From Haliotis asinina (taxonomy: Eukaryota > Mollusca > Gastropoda > Lepetellida > Haliotidae), in the NCBI RefSeq assembly GCF_037392515.1, contig NC_090282.1:56320843-56384842 (forward strand): a stretch of 64,000 nt of DNA, in the 5' to 3' direction. Positions 56,801-64,000 of the stretch are shown here, one piece after another (position 1 is the stretch's first letter; every line of letters starts with the position of its first letter). The position numbers and the translations under genes were made by a program. Under the pieces are notes generated by a model. That model was not told where the DNA came from and did no database searches. It saw only the letters and a list, made by a program, of their open reading frames with translations.

Positions 56801-59800
56801 CCCACTTGATTGAAAGGACAAATCATCTCACAGTTACTCACTGTTTTTTTAAGACTAAGTTTGAATTGTTTCCATGGAATTCATGAAAATTATAAATACC
56901 ATATATTTGTAATCAGCAAAGTCACAATTTCAAGATCTGTCTCATACATCTGCCAAGATCTGTTGAAAGACATGAAATGATTTTCAAGTTGTGCTCTGGG
57001 AACGAAGCCCATCCCTCCATTTTGAGATTAAGTCCGAACCGTTTCCATGGAAACCATGAAAATAATACATCACAAAAACCTTTAAAAACCAAAAGGCACC
57101 ACTTTGGGGTCTGCCACACATATCTGCCAAGTTTTACTAACAAATATTAAGAAGTTTTTGAGTTCTGCTCTGGAAATGAAACACACCTCTCACTTTTGAG
57201 ACTAAGTCCAAAACGTTTCCATGGAAACCAAGAAAATAATAAATCACAAGATCCTGTACATAGCAAAAGGCACCACTATAGGTTCTGATTGATATATCTA
57301 CCAAGTTTTGCAGAAAAATATTGAATGGGATTTGAGTTCTGCTCCGGAAACGAAGCCCATCCCTCCATTTTGAGACTAAGTTTGAAACGTTTCCATGAAA
57401 ACTGAGAAAATGATAAATCACTAAAACCTAGAAATAGCAAAAGGAACCACTTTAGGTTCCAATTGATACATCTACCAAGTTTTACAGAAAAATATTGAAT
57501 GGTTTTTGAGTTCCGCTCCAGAAATGAAGCCTCTACCTGTATTTTGAGACTAAGTCCAAAACATTTCCATGGAAACCAAGAAAATGATAAATCACAAAAA
57601 ACTGTAAATAGCAAAAGGCACCACTCTGGGGTCTGCCTCAGATATCTACCTGGTTTTACTGAGAGATATTTAGGAGTTTTTGAGTTCTGCTCTGGAAATG
57701 AAACACACCTCTCACTTTTGAGACTAAGTCCAAAATGTTTCCATGGAAACCAAGAAAATAATAAATCACAAGATCCTGTACATAGCAAAAGGCACCACTT
57801 AAGGTTCTGATTGATATATCTACCAAGTTTTGCAGAAAAATATTGAACGGCTTTTGGAAAAAGAAAAAAAAATATAAATGCAAAAAATATTTAAATAGCA
57901 AAAGGCACAACCATAGGCTGAGATTACTATATCTATCAAGTTTGGTCTCAAAATATTGAGCTGTTTCTGAGTTATCCGGATGGACGGATGGGGGACGGAC
58001 GGATGAGGGGGGGGGGGATAATAAACTAGGCTCTGTCTATTGAAGTTTGAGCATTGGTCTGTATTCATCCCGTACCATTTTAATACGGCTGATATGGATT
58101 TTTTGCTCTGAGGCTGATATTGTTGAGATGCATTGTTTCCTGGGTGATCAATATGACCACATGGAGACAGCCAGTATTTCACTGTCTACTGCATCACACT
58201 GAGAGTAGCATATTGTGATTTATCAACATATCCACCACATTTCAGAAAAGCATATCATAATGTCATTTATATGGATATCACAACTGGGTGTCTCATGCTG
58301 TGACATGTCCAGATATGTATTTTATTGGATCATTAAAACCAGAGTGACAATCAATACATACCCCGAGCAGACCTTCTAACTCGCTGGTTCTGTGAAGGTG
58401 GTATATCAGAGTCTGTTGTCTGGAGCAAATGTAGTGGCGACTCTACCTGCTTGCGCTGCCCAACAGACCCATGGATTGAAAACCCACCACTCTCCTGTGT
58501 CCGGGGTCGCTGAGCGGAGGTGATCTCTGTTGATGAATCTTGACTGGAATCAGCAGGCCGTTTCTTCAGTGGTGGACTTGGGTGGCTACTGACCTCTGTC
58601 CGCTGCTGTCCTTGATGAAATGCCTCTCCAGCATCTTCTCTGTGGACATCAGGACTTGTGAATAGAGAGTCTGATGTACGCAGACTACCAGCACTGCTGA
58701 CAACTGCACCTATGTGACTGTCTGTTTTCTCAATAACGGACGCATCTGGAGTCTTCACAGCTCTTCCTTCATCCACAACATCTGACACAGGGGTTCTGTT
58801 GGACTCTCTGGCAACAGTCAGTTTAGGAGCATCTTCGTTTCTGGAGATAGAAGGAGAGGTGATGCTAGAGAAAGTGCTGTGAGGTAATGACAGTCTGGTG
58901 GAGCTAGAAGTCAGCAGTCTCTGCAAGGAGTCTTCCCTCCTTGATAGGGGTGCCAGATCAAGACTTGTCATCCCTTTCTCAAGACTGCTGCCCTTAGAGC
59001 CTGTGCTGTTGGATCTTGAAAAGCCAGAACTGACGTCTGCAAGGTCACCTGGAGTGAGGGAGCCTGGAGTCCGAGATGGGGATACTAATGGCAACACATT
59101 TGTCTCCTCACTGTGGAACGTTGTTGTGAACGAGGGCTCACCACACTCCTCCTAAAATATCAAAGACAAAGAGATGACAAAATCATCTGAATTGTATTAT
59201 ACAGAAGATTATCAATGTAGAATACCAGTTACATCTGTTTGGTTCCTGTCTAGAGTCAGGTCTCAAGCATATTGCTGAGGGGCAATTAAATCAAGGCGTG
59301 GCAGGTTTGCTGGCTGGCTGGCTGTCATCATACCTGATGGCACAGACTGATGCAGGTGTAGAATCAGTGGGTTATAGGTTCCCACGACAAACAACCAAGA
59401 ATGTAAGCAGAGATGACTTTTACCTCCAACCTTAACTACGAAATCAGCAGAACTGTTTTCAGGATTGAAATTGTAATAATTTTGAGCTCATGCATTTCCA
59501 ATAAATATACCAAATGTTACACTACTTTGAAAATAAACTGAAAAGAAATGGCCATAAGTTGGTAGTCAATCACACTTTTAAGGGGGCAAAACAAACATCA
59601 GTAACCTGGAGTGACATCAGTGGACGACACAAGAAAGTGAAGTTTCAGCATCGTTGGTTGAGAGGTTGACATGGAGAAATCCGTTACAAATTAGGGAATG
59701 CACAGTATACGCTCAACAAACACACCATGACATAAGCTCAATTGAATTTTGTGGTCTTACACATGCTTCCAGCATTAACTCATCTTAGTCCAAAGGGGTT

Positions 59801-62768
59801 GTGTGAAGATACAACATAACTGTAGCAGCTTTCTTGATCTCTGCATATTCCGAACCATTCTGCAAGAAGGCCAACTTCACCCACCTCTTTCTTGACACGC
59901 CCCACCACCTTCCCTTCTCTGTTGGTGACTATACGAATGATTGTCTCAATCTCAACAGTCTTCTTCTTCCTTGTGATGATTACTGTCTCCGTCAGCTGGT
60001 CAGACATCTGGGAGTCAGACAGATCTGAAGACTGAAACAAGGACGAAAGTGATAATGAGTAATGTTACCTAACATATGAATATGGGGAAAAAAAAGATAA
60101 ATACAAGAAGACAAAGTCATCAATATCCTCCACAACGGCAAATATCCTTCCTGAATATGTCTACTAATTATGATTATGTGAAATGGTTTGGTGTGTATAT
60201 TGAAAAGTGGAAGGAGAGCAATGAAAGGTTTTAACGGTTCTCCTCCTGATGGGAGCAGAACCACAAATTTCATTCTATGTCAAACTTGTTGCCATGAAAA
60301 GGCCAAAATATTTTAGTCAGAATTCATAAATAACCAAAAGGCACCAGTACACCACTAGACCAAGCTAAGTGTCAAGCTTGGTGAAGAAACATAGAACGGT
60401 TTTAGAGTTCTCCTTCGGAAAAGAGCACTACCACCAATTTCAGTCAAAGTCAAACTTGTAGCCATGGAAACACCATGGGATGTTACTCGGAATTCAAAAA
60501 CTATAAAAAAGCACCAGTACACCACCAGATCTATCTATGTGCCAAGTTTACTGAAGAAGTAGGGAACAGTTTTAGAGTTCTACTCCAGAAACACCAAAAT
60601 TTTTTATTCAGAATTCCAAAACTACCAAAAGGCACCAGTACACCTCTAAGTAAATCTATGTATCAAGCTTGGTGAAGAAACATTGAACAGTATTAAAGTT
60701 CAGGGGCCCGTTTCACAAAACTCTCGTAAACCTGAGTTCTCGTAACTTTTCTCGTAGCATTTGTACCTGGCATACTCTGCATAGGAGGTGCAACTGCTAT
60801 GAGAAACATTACGAGATTTTAGGCTTACGAGAGCTTTGTGAAACGGGGTCCTGCTCCAGAAAAGATAAACGTGCATGGATGGGCACGGGTCAGATGTGAG
60901 TAGTCCTTCAATGACTGATTACAGATTGCAAACAGCCTTTGATGATGCAGAGATAGTCTTACTGCAGCTGGTGCGGAGGAGGCTGTTGCTATTGCTGTTG
61001 CTGCTGCTGTCACTGCTGCTGTCGCTGCTGCAGCTACTGATGTCTTGCCAGGGATGTTCTGGAAAGCTACATGTCTCTCTGTTGACCTCTGACTGGGAAG
61101 GGAGTGACTCACATCAGCATCAAAACCTGTGCCTGGACTGTCTCCTATCAATATAGAACAACGTCTATCACAAAATATTTTCTTTAACTAATGGCAACAA
61201 TGCTGTAAATCTACCAATGACTAATCTTCACTAAAGTATACTTACTTGAAGGTTGGTTCCACAGCTGCTGGATAGTTCCAGAAACTTGCCAGAGGATGTG
61301 TTCGGGAAAACTGATGCACAGCTACCTTCACTGAACTGAATGCACCAATTGCAAACTGATGGGTATCTGATACAAAATCTTCAGCATTCCTGGTATGTTT
61401 GCTGAATTAGCTTAAGTTACCCTTCCTAGACCTTGCAGGCAACACAACATACACTAAACCTGTTCTACATCAACCTTCAATGAACCTCCTCTACACCGAC
61501 CTTCACTGAACATGCTCTAGATCTACCTTCACTGAACGTGCTCTACACCAACCTTTACTGATCCTGCTCGACATTGACCTTCACTGAACCTGGTCTACCT
61601 TCACGGAATGTGCTCTACACAAAATTCAATGAACCAGTTCTATCTTCACTAAACCTGTTCTACACTGACCTTCACTGAACTGGCTTTACACGTACCTTCA
61701 CAGAGGCTGTTTCACACCTACCTGTATTGCCATGAGATTTTTAAGTGCTCTTACCTGGAGCATTTTCCTGGTTATCCGCAAGAGGAGTTTTTCTGCTCGG
61801 CAACTTCTGCATCCTGGTGACAGGTCTGCGCAACTTTTTAGGTTTTGGCTTGCTGGCAGATGCCTTAAAGTCTGAAGACACGGTACTGTCATCTTTCACA
61901 ATCTTCTTAGCAGTGACTCTTTTCAAACTTCTTCCAGTTTTTTTTCTTGATGATAATGGAGTTGTTGGCAATGGGTTCTGTAAGTATAGTGTGATATGCA
62001 AGTCACTTTTAACTTTAAACAGTAATCCTCAATCCATCAGTATTTATACACACATATGATATTACAAGCTACTAACTAGCATCAGTTACCCACCCTGGTG
62101 GTGGTGGTCTGTTCCGTGGCTAGCTGCTGAGACTGAGATCCATGGAAGGTGTAGGGATCAGAGGATTTCCTCTGCAGAGAAACACTGTGGGCAGCATGAA
62201 GTGATGTCTCCATCACAGACGTCACATTAAGAGGATCACCGATACCAGAGTCCTTCAACAAGCTCACACTGGTAAGATTACCTCCCTTAGGGTCAGCCAC
62301 TGAGCCTGAAGTTGAGTCCACCAGTGCTGTTTTCCAAGCCGTCTGCTTCTTGTTATCCTTGGATCTGGAACTCCTTGTGTTTGCCAAATTTGTAAATGAA
62401 ACTTCTTTTGCAGACAAATCATCTTTTGAGGTGCTGGGTCTTGGAGTAGAAGCAACACAAATTTTGCTTTGGGATTGCATAGAGGCTGTAAGACCACTAC
62501 TTGCAGCTGGTTGAACTATCATTGTTTTATCAGTTTGTGTAGCTTCTTTCGTCTGCACCTGATGGAGAAGTGTCCCCTGAGCATTGGTCTCCTGCCTTAT
62601 GGATGCTGTAACATCACCATGATGAGTTCCATGCAGCTGTAACAAGCTTTGTTCCTGTAGTGAGCTTGACACATTATCTTCCATCATTTCTACATCCACA
62701 TTCTTAGGCACTTCATAAGTCTCTGTGTTTTCATCAAATGGGTCAGGAGCAATATCTTTTCCCTGAGT
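46541..62768 (-). CDS. TP53BP1: TP53BP1 (53BP1) homologue, 5'-partial
   Basis: Eighteen minus-strand exons join in unbroken phase: 62094-62768, 61755-61977, 60963-61144, 59885-60031, 58362-59151, 55527-55578, 55314-55396, 54894-54969, 54292-54492, 53518-53642, 52866-53177, 50620-50802, 50217-50387, 50021-50112, 49763-49888, 49282-49355, 48572-48711, 46541-46719. They encode 1276 residues. Order: a long disordered region, a conserved ITRKKKTVEIETII block, SPQIPFQ just before a tandem Tudor domain, the UDR motif, a basic tail and two BRCT repeats. 53BP1 binds H4K20me2 and ubiquitylated H2A at DNA breaks and favours end joining. The N-terminus lies beyond the window. Two BRCT repeats at the C-terminus and SPxIPFQ exclude other Tudor proteins. 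Confidence 0.92.
46738..47446. repeat. 26-bp minisatellite in the last TP53BP1 intron
   Basis: About 26 imperfect copies of a unit close to GCTAGAGATCGACACATTAC plus AGCATG, with variants (TACTGTATG, AGACAGACAC). It starts about 20 bp from the acceptor of the last coding exon. Confidence 0.93.
47447..48571. other. Intron, no feature seen
   Basis: Rest of the last TP53BP1 intron. No ORF or element recognised. A short GGGGAGGTAACTC motif at about 48204 recurs near 20342. Confidence 0.4.
49437..49777. repeat. 49-bp minisatellite derived from a TP53BP1 exon edge
   Basis: Seven copies of a 49-bp unit (starts 49437, 49486, 49533, 49582, 49631, 49680, 49729; the second is 47 bp). Each matches the end of exon 49763-49888, including the coding run GIPCVSHQWI, and the adjoining intron. 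The copy at the exon and the far copy keep a GTAGG donor (CAGAG before GTAGGTG or GTAGGCA); inner copies have ACATAGG there. Confidence 0.93.
50803..52865. other. Large TP53BP1 intron with a LINE tail and inverted repeats
   Basis: Holds the LINE 3' end described separately (51430-51930). Two inverted segments flank it: 51193-51240 (GTCTAACAAAACCTTATGGG, then GGTAACCTTTGAGG) and 52088-52140, whose reverse complement has GTCTAACAAAACCTAGTAGA and GGTAACCTTTGAGCG. They could be ends of a MITE or foldback element. A 24-bp exon-like stretch near 51063-51086 was not needed for phase. Confidence 0.4.
51430..51930 (+). mobile_element. LINE 3' end, CR1/L2-like
   Basis: The plus strand keeps the last about 115 residues of ORF2: KLLTLVYQSINNSSTAYL, PLRSNQQFMLNVP, AATLWNSLPSDLKTAPSL, FKSKLKTHLFKRYALNH and stop at about 51790. 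A 3' UTR follows with GCGCTTAGAGCATG and an ATTATT tail at 51904-51926. It is strongly 5'-truncated. The clade is by motif only. Confidence 0.8.
52866..53642 (-). CDS. TP53BP1: TP53BP1 UDR motif and basic tail
   Basis: Exon 53518-53642 ends GDVSL and exon 52866-53177 starts DNLIVGERRRRKRG, with the split codon completing the Asp. Together they match human ISLDNLVEGKRKRRSN, the ubiquitin-dependent recruitment motif that reads H2AK15ub. The rest of the exon is Lys/Pro-rich (KEKKVPPPDPTSHSKEKD, GKKRKLQEGP) and probably includes a nuclear localisation signal. Confidence 0.85.
53518..54969 (-). CDS. TP53BP1: TP53BP1 tandem Tudor domain exons
   Basis: Exons 54894-54969, 54292-54492 and 53518-53642. 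The first Tudor reads GSTVMAKWKDDYFYPGKI, then FYIRFDDGDQMYV and KDILLVKVIPIG. The second reads SVMVMSPDGYFEYGMVVEYV and YKVSRDGG, ending in SQIILSEGQ. Human 53BP1 uses Trp1495, Tyr1502, Phe1519, Asp1521 and Tyr1523 for the H4K20me2 cage; the equivalents here are Trp, Tyr, Phe, Asp and, for the last, Asp (FDDGD in place of FDDGY). Confidence 0.88.
53591..53839. repeat. 83-bp repeat copied from a TP53BP1 exon start
   Basis: Three copies with period 83 bp (CATCAGACAGCTGGCCTGA at 53591, 53674 and 53757). The first is the 5' end of exon 53518-53642 with its acceptor; the other two lie in the intron and repeat the exon part as well as the acceptor. Confidence 0.9.
55600..56620 (-). mobile_element. 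5'-truncated LINE, CR1/L2-like
   Basis: On the minus strand 56334-56603 holds reverse transcriptase motifs LFTIYISPLGD and HLYADDTKLYFHL. ORF 55614-56183 continues with AISLIQAHVISHLDCC, LLQVQNTTARDV and GTLLWNSLPLDIES to the end. Two or more frame breaks separate them. It lies in the TP53BP1 intron before exon 55527-55578. Confidence 0.8.
56840..57960. repeat. About 173-bp tandem repeat, six units
   Basis: The motif TTTTGAGACTAAGTCC recurs at about 56849, 57021, 57195, 57369, 57542 and 57716. Other shared blocks are ACGTTTCCATGGAAACC, AGCAAAAGGCACCAC, ATCTACCAAGTTTTGC and TTTTGAGTTCTGCTC. ORFs through it (57276-57788) are by-products of the repeat. Confidence 0.92.
57961..58361. other. Intron end, simple GGA-rich tract, no gene
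   Basis: Begins with a GGACGGAT/GGGG-rich tract (about 57980-58020) and then ordinary intron to the exon at 58362. Confidence 0.5.
58362..62768 (-). CDS. TP53BP1: TP53BP1 disordered and oligomerisation-region exons
   Basis: Exons 62094-62768, 61755-61977, 60963-61144, 59885-60031 and 58362-59151. The first two are Ser/Thr/Lys-rich with SQ sites (QSQSK, GSQSQQ) of the kind ATM-type kinases phosphorylate. Exon 60963-61144 ends in an Ala/Thr run (SVAAAATAAVTAAATAIATA) made from a GCA/ACA trinucleotide tract. Exon 59885-60031 (ITRKKKTVEIETIIRIV, then GKVVGRVKKE) resembles the human RVITDVYYVDGTEVERKV stretch next to the oligomerisation region. Exon 58362-59151 is a 263-residue disordered segment. 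Confidence 0.78.
59152..59884. other. Intron, no feature seen
   Basis: TP53BP1 intron. A short GGCT run near 59312 only; no coding or element signal. Confidence 0.45.
60250..60690. repeat. Diverged relatives of the 173-bp repeat
   Basis: Three partial units share AAAAGGCACCAGTACACC (about 60336, 60509, 60628) with GAAGAAACATAGAACGG and GTTTTAGAGTTCTCC, clearly related to the family at 56840-57960 but with variable unit length. Confidence 0.75.
60702..60851. mobile_element. MITE with GGGCCCGTTTCACAAA ends
   Basis: About 150 bp with inverted ends: GGGCCCGTTTCACAAAACTC at the left; the right end's reverse complement is GGACCCCGTTTCACAAAGCT, and both continue CTCGTAA. No coding capacity. hAT- or P-like origin cannot be told. 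Confidence 0.75.
61145..61754. repeat. Intron with an imperfect 26-bp repeat (61450-61705)
   Basis: About ten degenerate units near CTCTACACCAACCTTCACTG then AACCTG. The rest of the intron holds nothing recognised. Confidence 0.75.
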
Positions 62769-62964
62769 CTACAAATGACAAGAGTTTAAGTTGATATATA
62801 AATGCACCATGACACTTGCAGTCATGACAGTAACATCATGATGTATTTTAGTGTACTGGCATATCTAGTATTGAAATTACTCTCAATTACTATATACGCA
62901 TGACAATTGGCAGTGCAAGCAACAAACAAATATGTAATTTTCTGAATATAATTGATATTTTATA

Positions 62965-63583
62965 CTTATCCTGTCTCATGCTTATTACGCTTATCTCCTC
63001 CCTCTATTCAAAGATAGGGGAACACTTGAAATCCCTTGAAGTTGCCTTCTAATTGAAGCCAAAGTACAATAAAACCACCCACCAGAAGTCTCCCTTTCGA
63101 GCCAATATGGTCACATGACCAGCCATGCTTGTCCCTCTCTCATAAGCCTCACACGAGAATTACTGTGAATTCAGCGTGACTGAGAGGGGCAGTTGGGAGG
63201 GCTTGATGGGTAAGTGTAAAATATCAATTTTATTCAGAAAATTACATATTTTTCCATATCCTGACTCATGTTTATTATGCTTTCAGAATCCAACGTCAAC
63301 AGCAGCGGGTCAGGCGTCACTGGATTCTGTTGACTGCCATATAAGTACGTCCAGTACTCCCACTCTTCAGGAACTATTATGGAGTAGTTAGTTTGCTTTG
63401 CAGGTCCTCAGTGTAACGGCTCTCATCCATACTGAGATAGTAGCGGGAAAGGGAGGCTTCAGGTGGGTGAGTGAATTGTACATCCGCTTCAATTAGAAGG
63501 GAACTTCAAAGGATTTCAACTGTTCCACTATCTTCACAGAGAGGGAGGAGATAAGCATAATAAGCATGAGTCAGGATAAGGAA
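62965..63583. mobile_element. Foldback-like element with long inverted arms
   Basis: The left arm begins CTTATCCTGTCTCATGCTTA at about 62966. The right arm's reverse complement is CTTATCCTGACTCATGCTTA, ending about 63583. Both arms continue about 110 bp through TTATCTCCTCCCTCT, TTGAAATCC, TTCTAATTGAAGC and CACCCACC. A third partial copy (ATCCTGACTCATGTTTATTA) sits inside at about 63258. No ORF with recognised motifs. Confidence 0.75.
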
Positions 63584-63689
63584 ATACTACAGCTACTCTA
63601 AATGATCTAGGCTAGACAAATGATTGGGCACATACAGCATCGTTCACCATATTTATCCAATCTCTATTGCAGTCTGCCATGAAGAATAC

Positions 63690-64000
63690 TATATGTACCA
63701 AAGACCTTGTGACTACCATCTACTACTGAAGACCTTATGACTACCATGGACTATTGAAGACCTACTGACTACCATGGACTACTGAAAACCGTTTGACTAC
63801 CATGGACTACTGAAGACCTTATGACTACCCTGGACAACTGAAGGCCTAGTGACTACCATGGGCTACTGAAGACGTAGTGACTACCCTAGACTACTGAAGA
63901 TGCAGTGATTAACCTTATACTGAAGACCTAATGACTACCATGGACTACTGAAAACCGTATGACTACCATGGACTACTGAAGACCTAGTGACTACCACTGA
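63690..64000. repeat. 28-bp minisatellite at the window end
   Basis: About eleven units near GACTACCATGGACTACTGAA then GACCTTAT, with point variants. It continues past the window. Confidence 0.93.

Larger units (their letters stand above)
62769..64000. other. TP53BP1 intron to the window end
   Basis: Contains a foldback-like element (62965-63583) and a 28-bp tandem repeat running off the window (63690-64000). No exon was found in this 1.2 kb, so the next upstream coding exon is outside. Confidence 0.6.

Noticed and set aside
57276-57788. 170-codon ORF with repeated FSWFPWK
   Set aside because: It is created by the 173-bp tandem repeat and lies within a TP53BP1 intron.
1-64000. CRISPR arrays, operons, LTR elements and capsid-bearing virus-like elements
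   Set aside because: None seen. Introns, SINEs and polyadenylation signals show a eukaryotic genome, and no gag, protease, integrase or capsid motifs were found.

Overview
The window is nuclear DNA from a mollusc, most likely a vetigastropod of the abalone (Haliotis) type. Genes have short exons and long introns with GT-AG junctions. Several copies of a SINE with a tRNA-like head and a conserved tail (core near TTTAGTTTTACGCCGCACTC) look like the abundant abalone repeat as I remember it. Tc1/mariner-superfamily DNA transposons, LINE fragments and minisatellites fill the introns.

Layout. (1) 3-13392, plus strand: the 3' part of a gene encoding a von Willebrand A (vWA) domain, a Ser/Thr-rich linker, two MIB/HERC2 domains and a C-terminal WWE domain; its 5' end lies outside the window. 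(2) About 14.4-24.2 kb: a transposon-rich gap with a mariner, a Tc1-like element carrying one frameshift, a Tc1-like element with an intact transposase, a broken two-frame SLATT-like membrane ORF and a LINE remnant. (3) 24252-34992, plus strand: a paralogue of gene 1 with the same vWA - MIB/HERC2 x2 - WWE order plus its own N-terminal region. (4) 35744-38978, minus strand: a two-exon C2H2 zinc-finger gene (about 17 fingers), convergent with gene 3. (5) 39-46.5 kb: a mostly empty intergenic region. (6) 46541-62768, minus strand: eighteen phase-consistent exons of a TP53BP1 (53BP1) homologue with tandem Tudor, UDR and two BRCT domains; its N-terminus lies beyond the window. Its introns hold several tandem repeats, two of which are amplified copies of its own exon edges.

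How the genes relate. The two vWA/MIB-HERC2/WWE genes are a tandem duplication. MIB/HERC2 domains are known from Mindbomb and HERC2 ubiquitin ligases, and WWE domains bind ADP-ribose or join ubiquitin and PARP proteins, so a link to ubiquitin or ADP-ribose signalling is an inference; neither gene shows a RING or HECT domain. The 53BP1 homologue should read histone marks at DNA breaks. The zinc-finger gene is probably a nuclear regulator. All exon coordinates come from reading splice sites and phase by eye; no transcript or database search was available.
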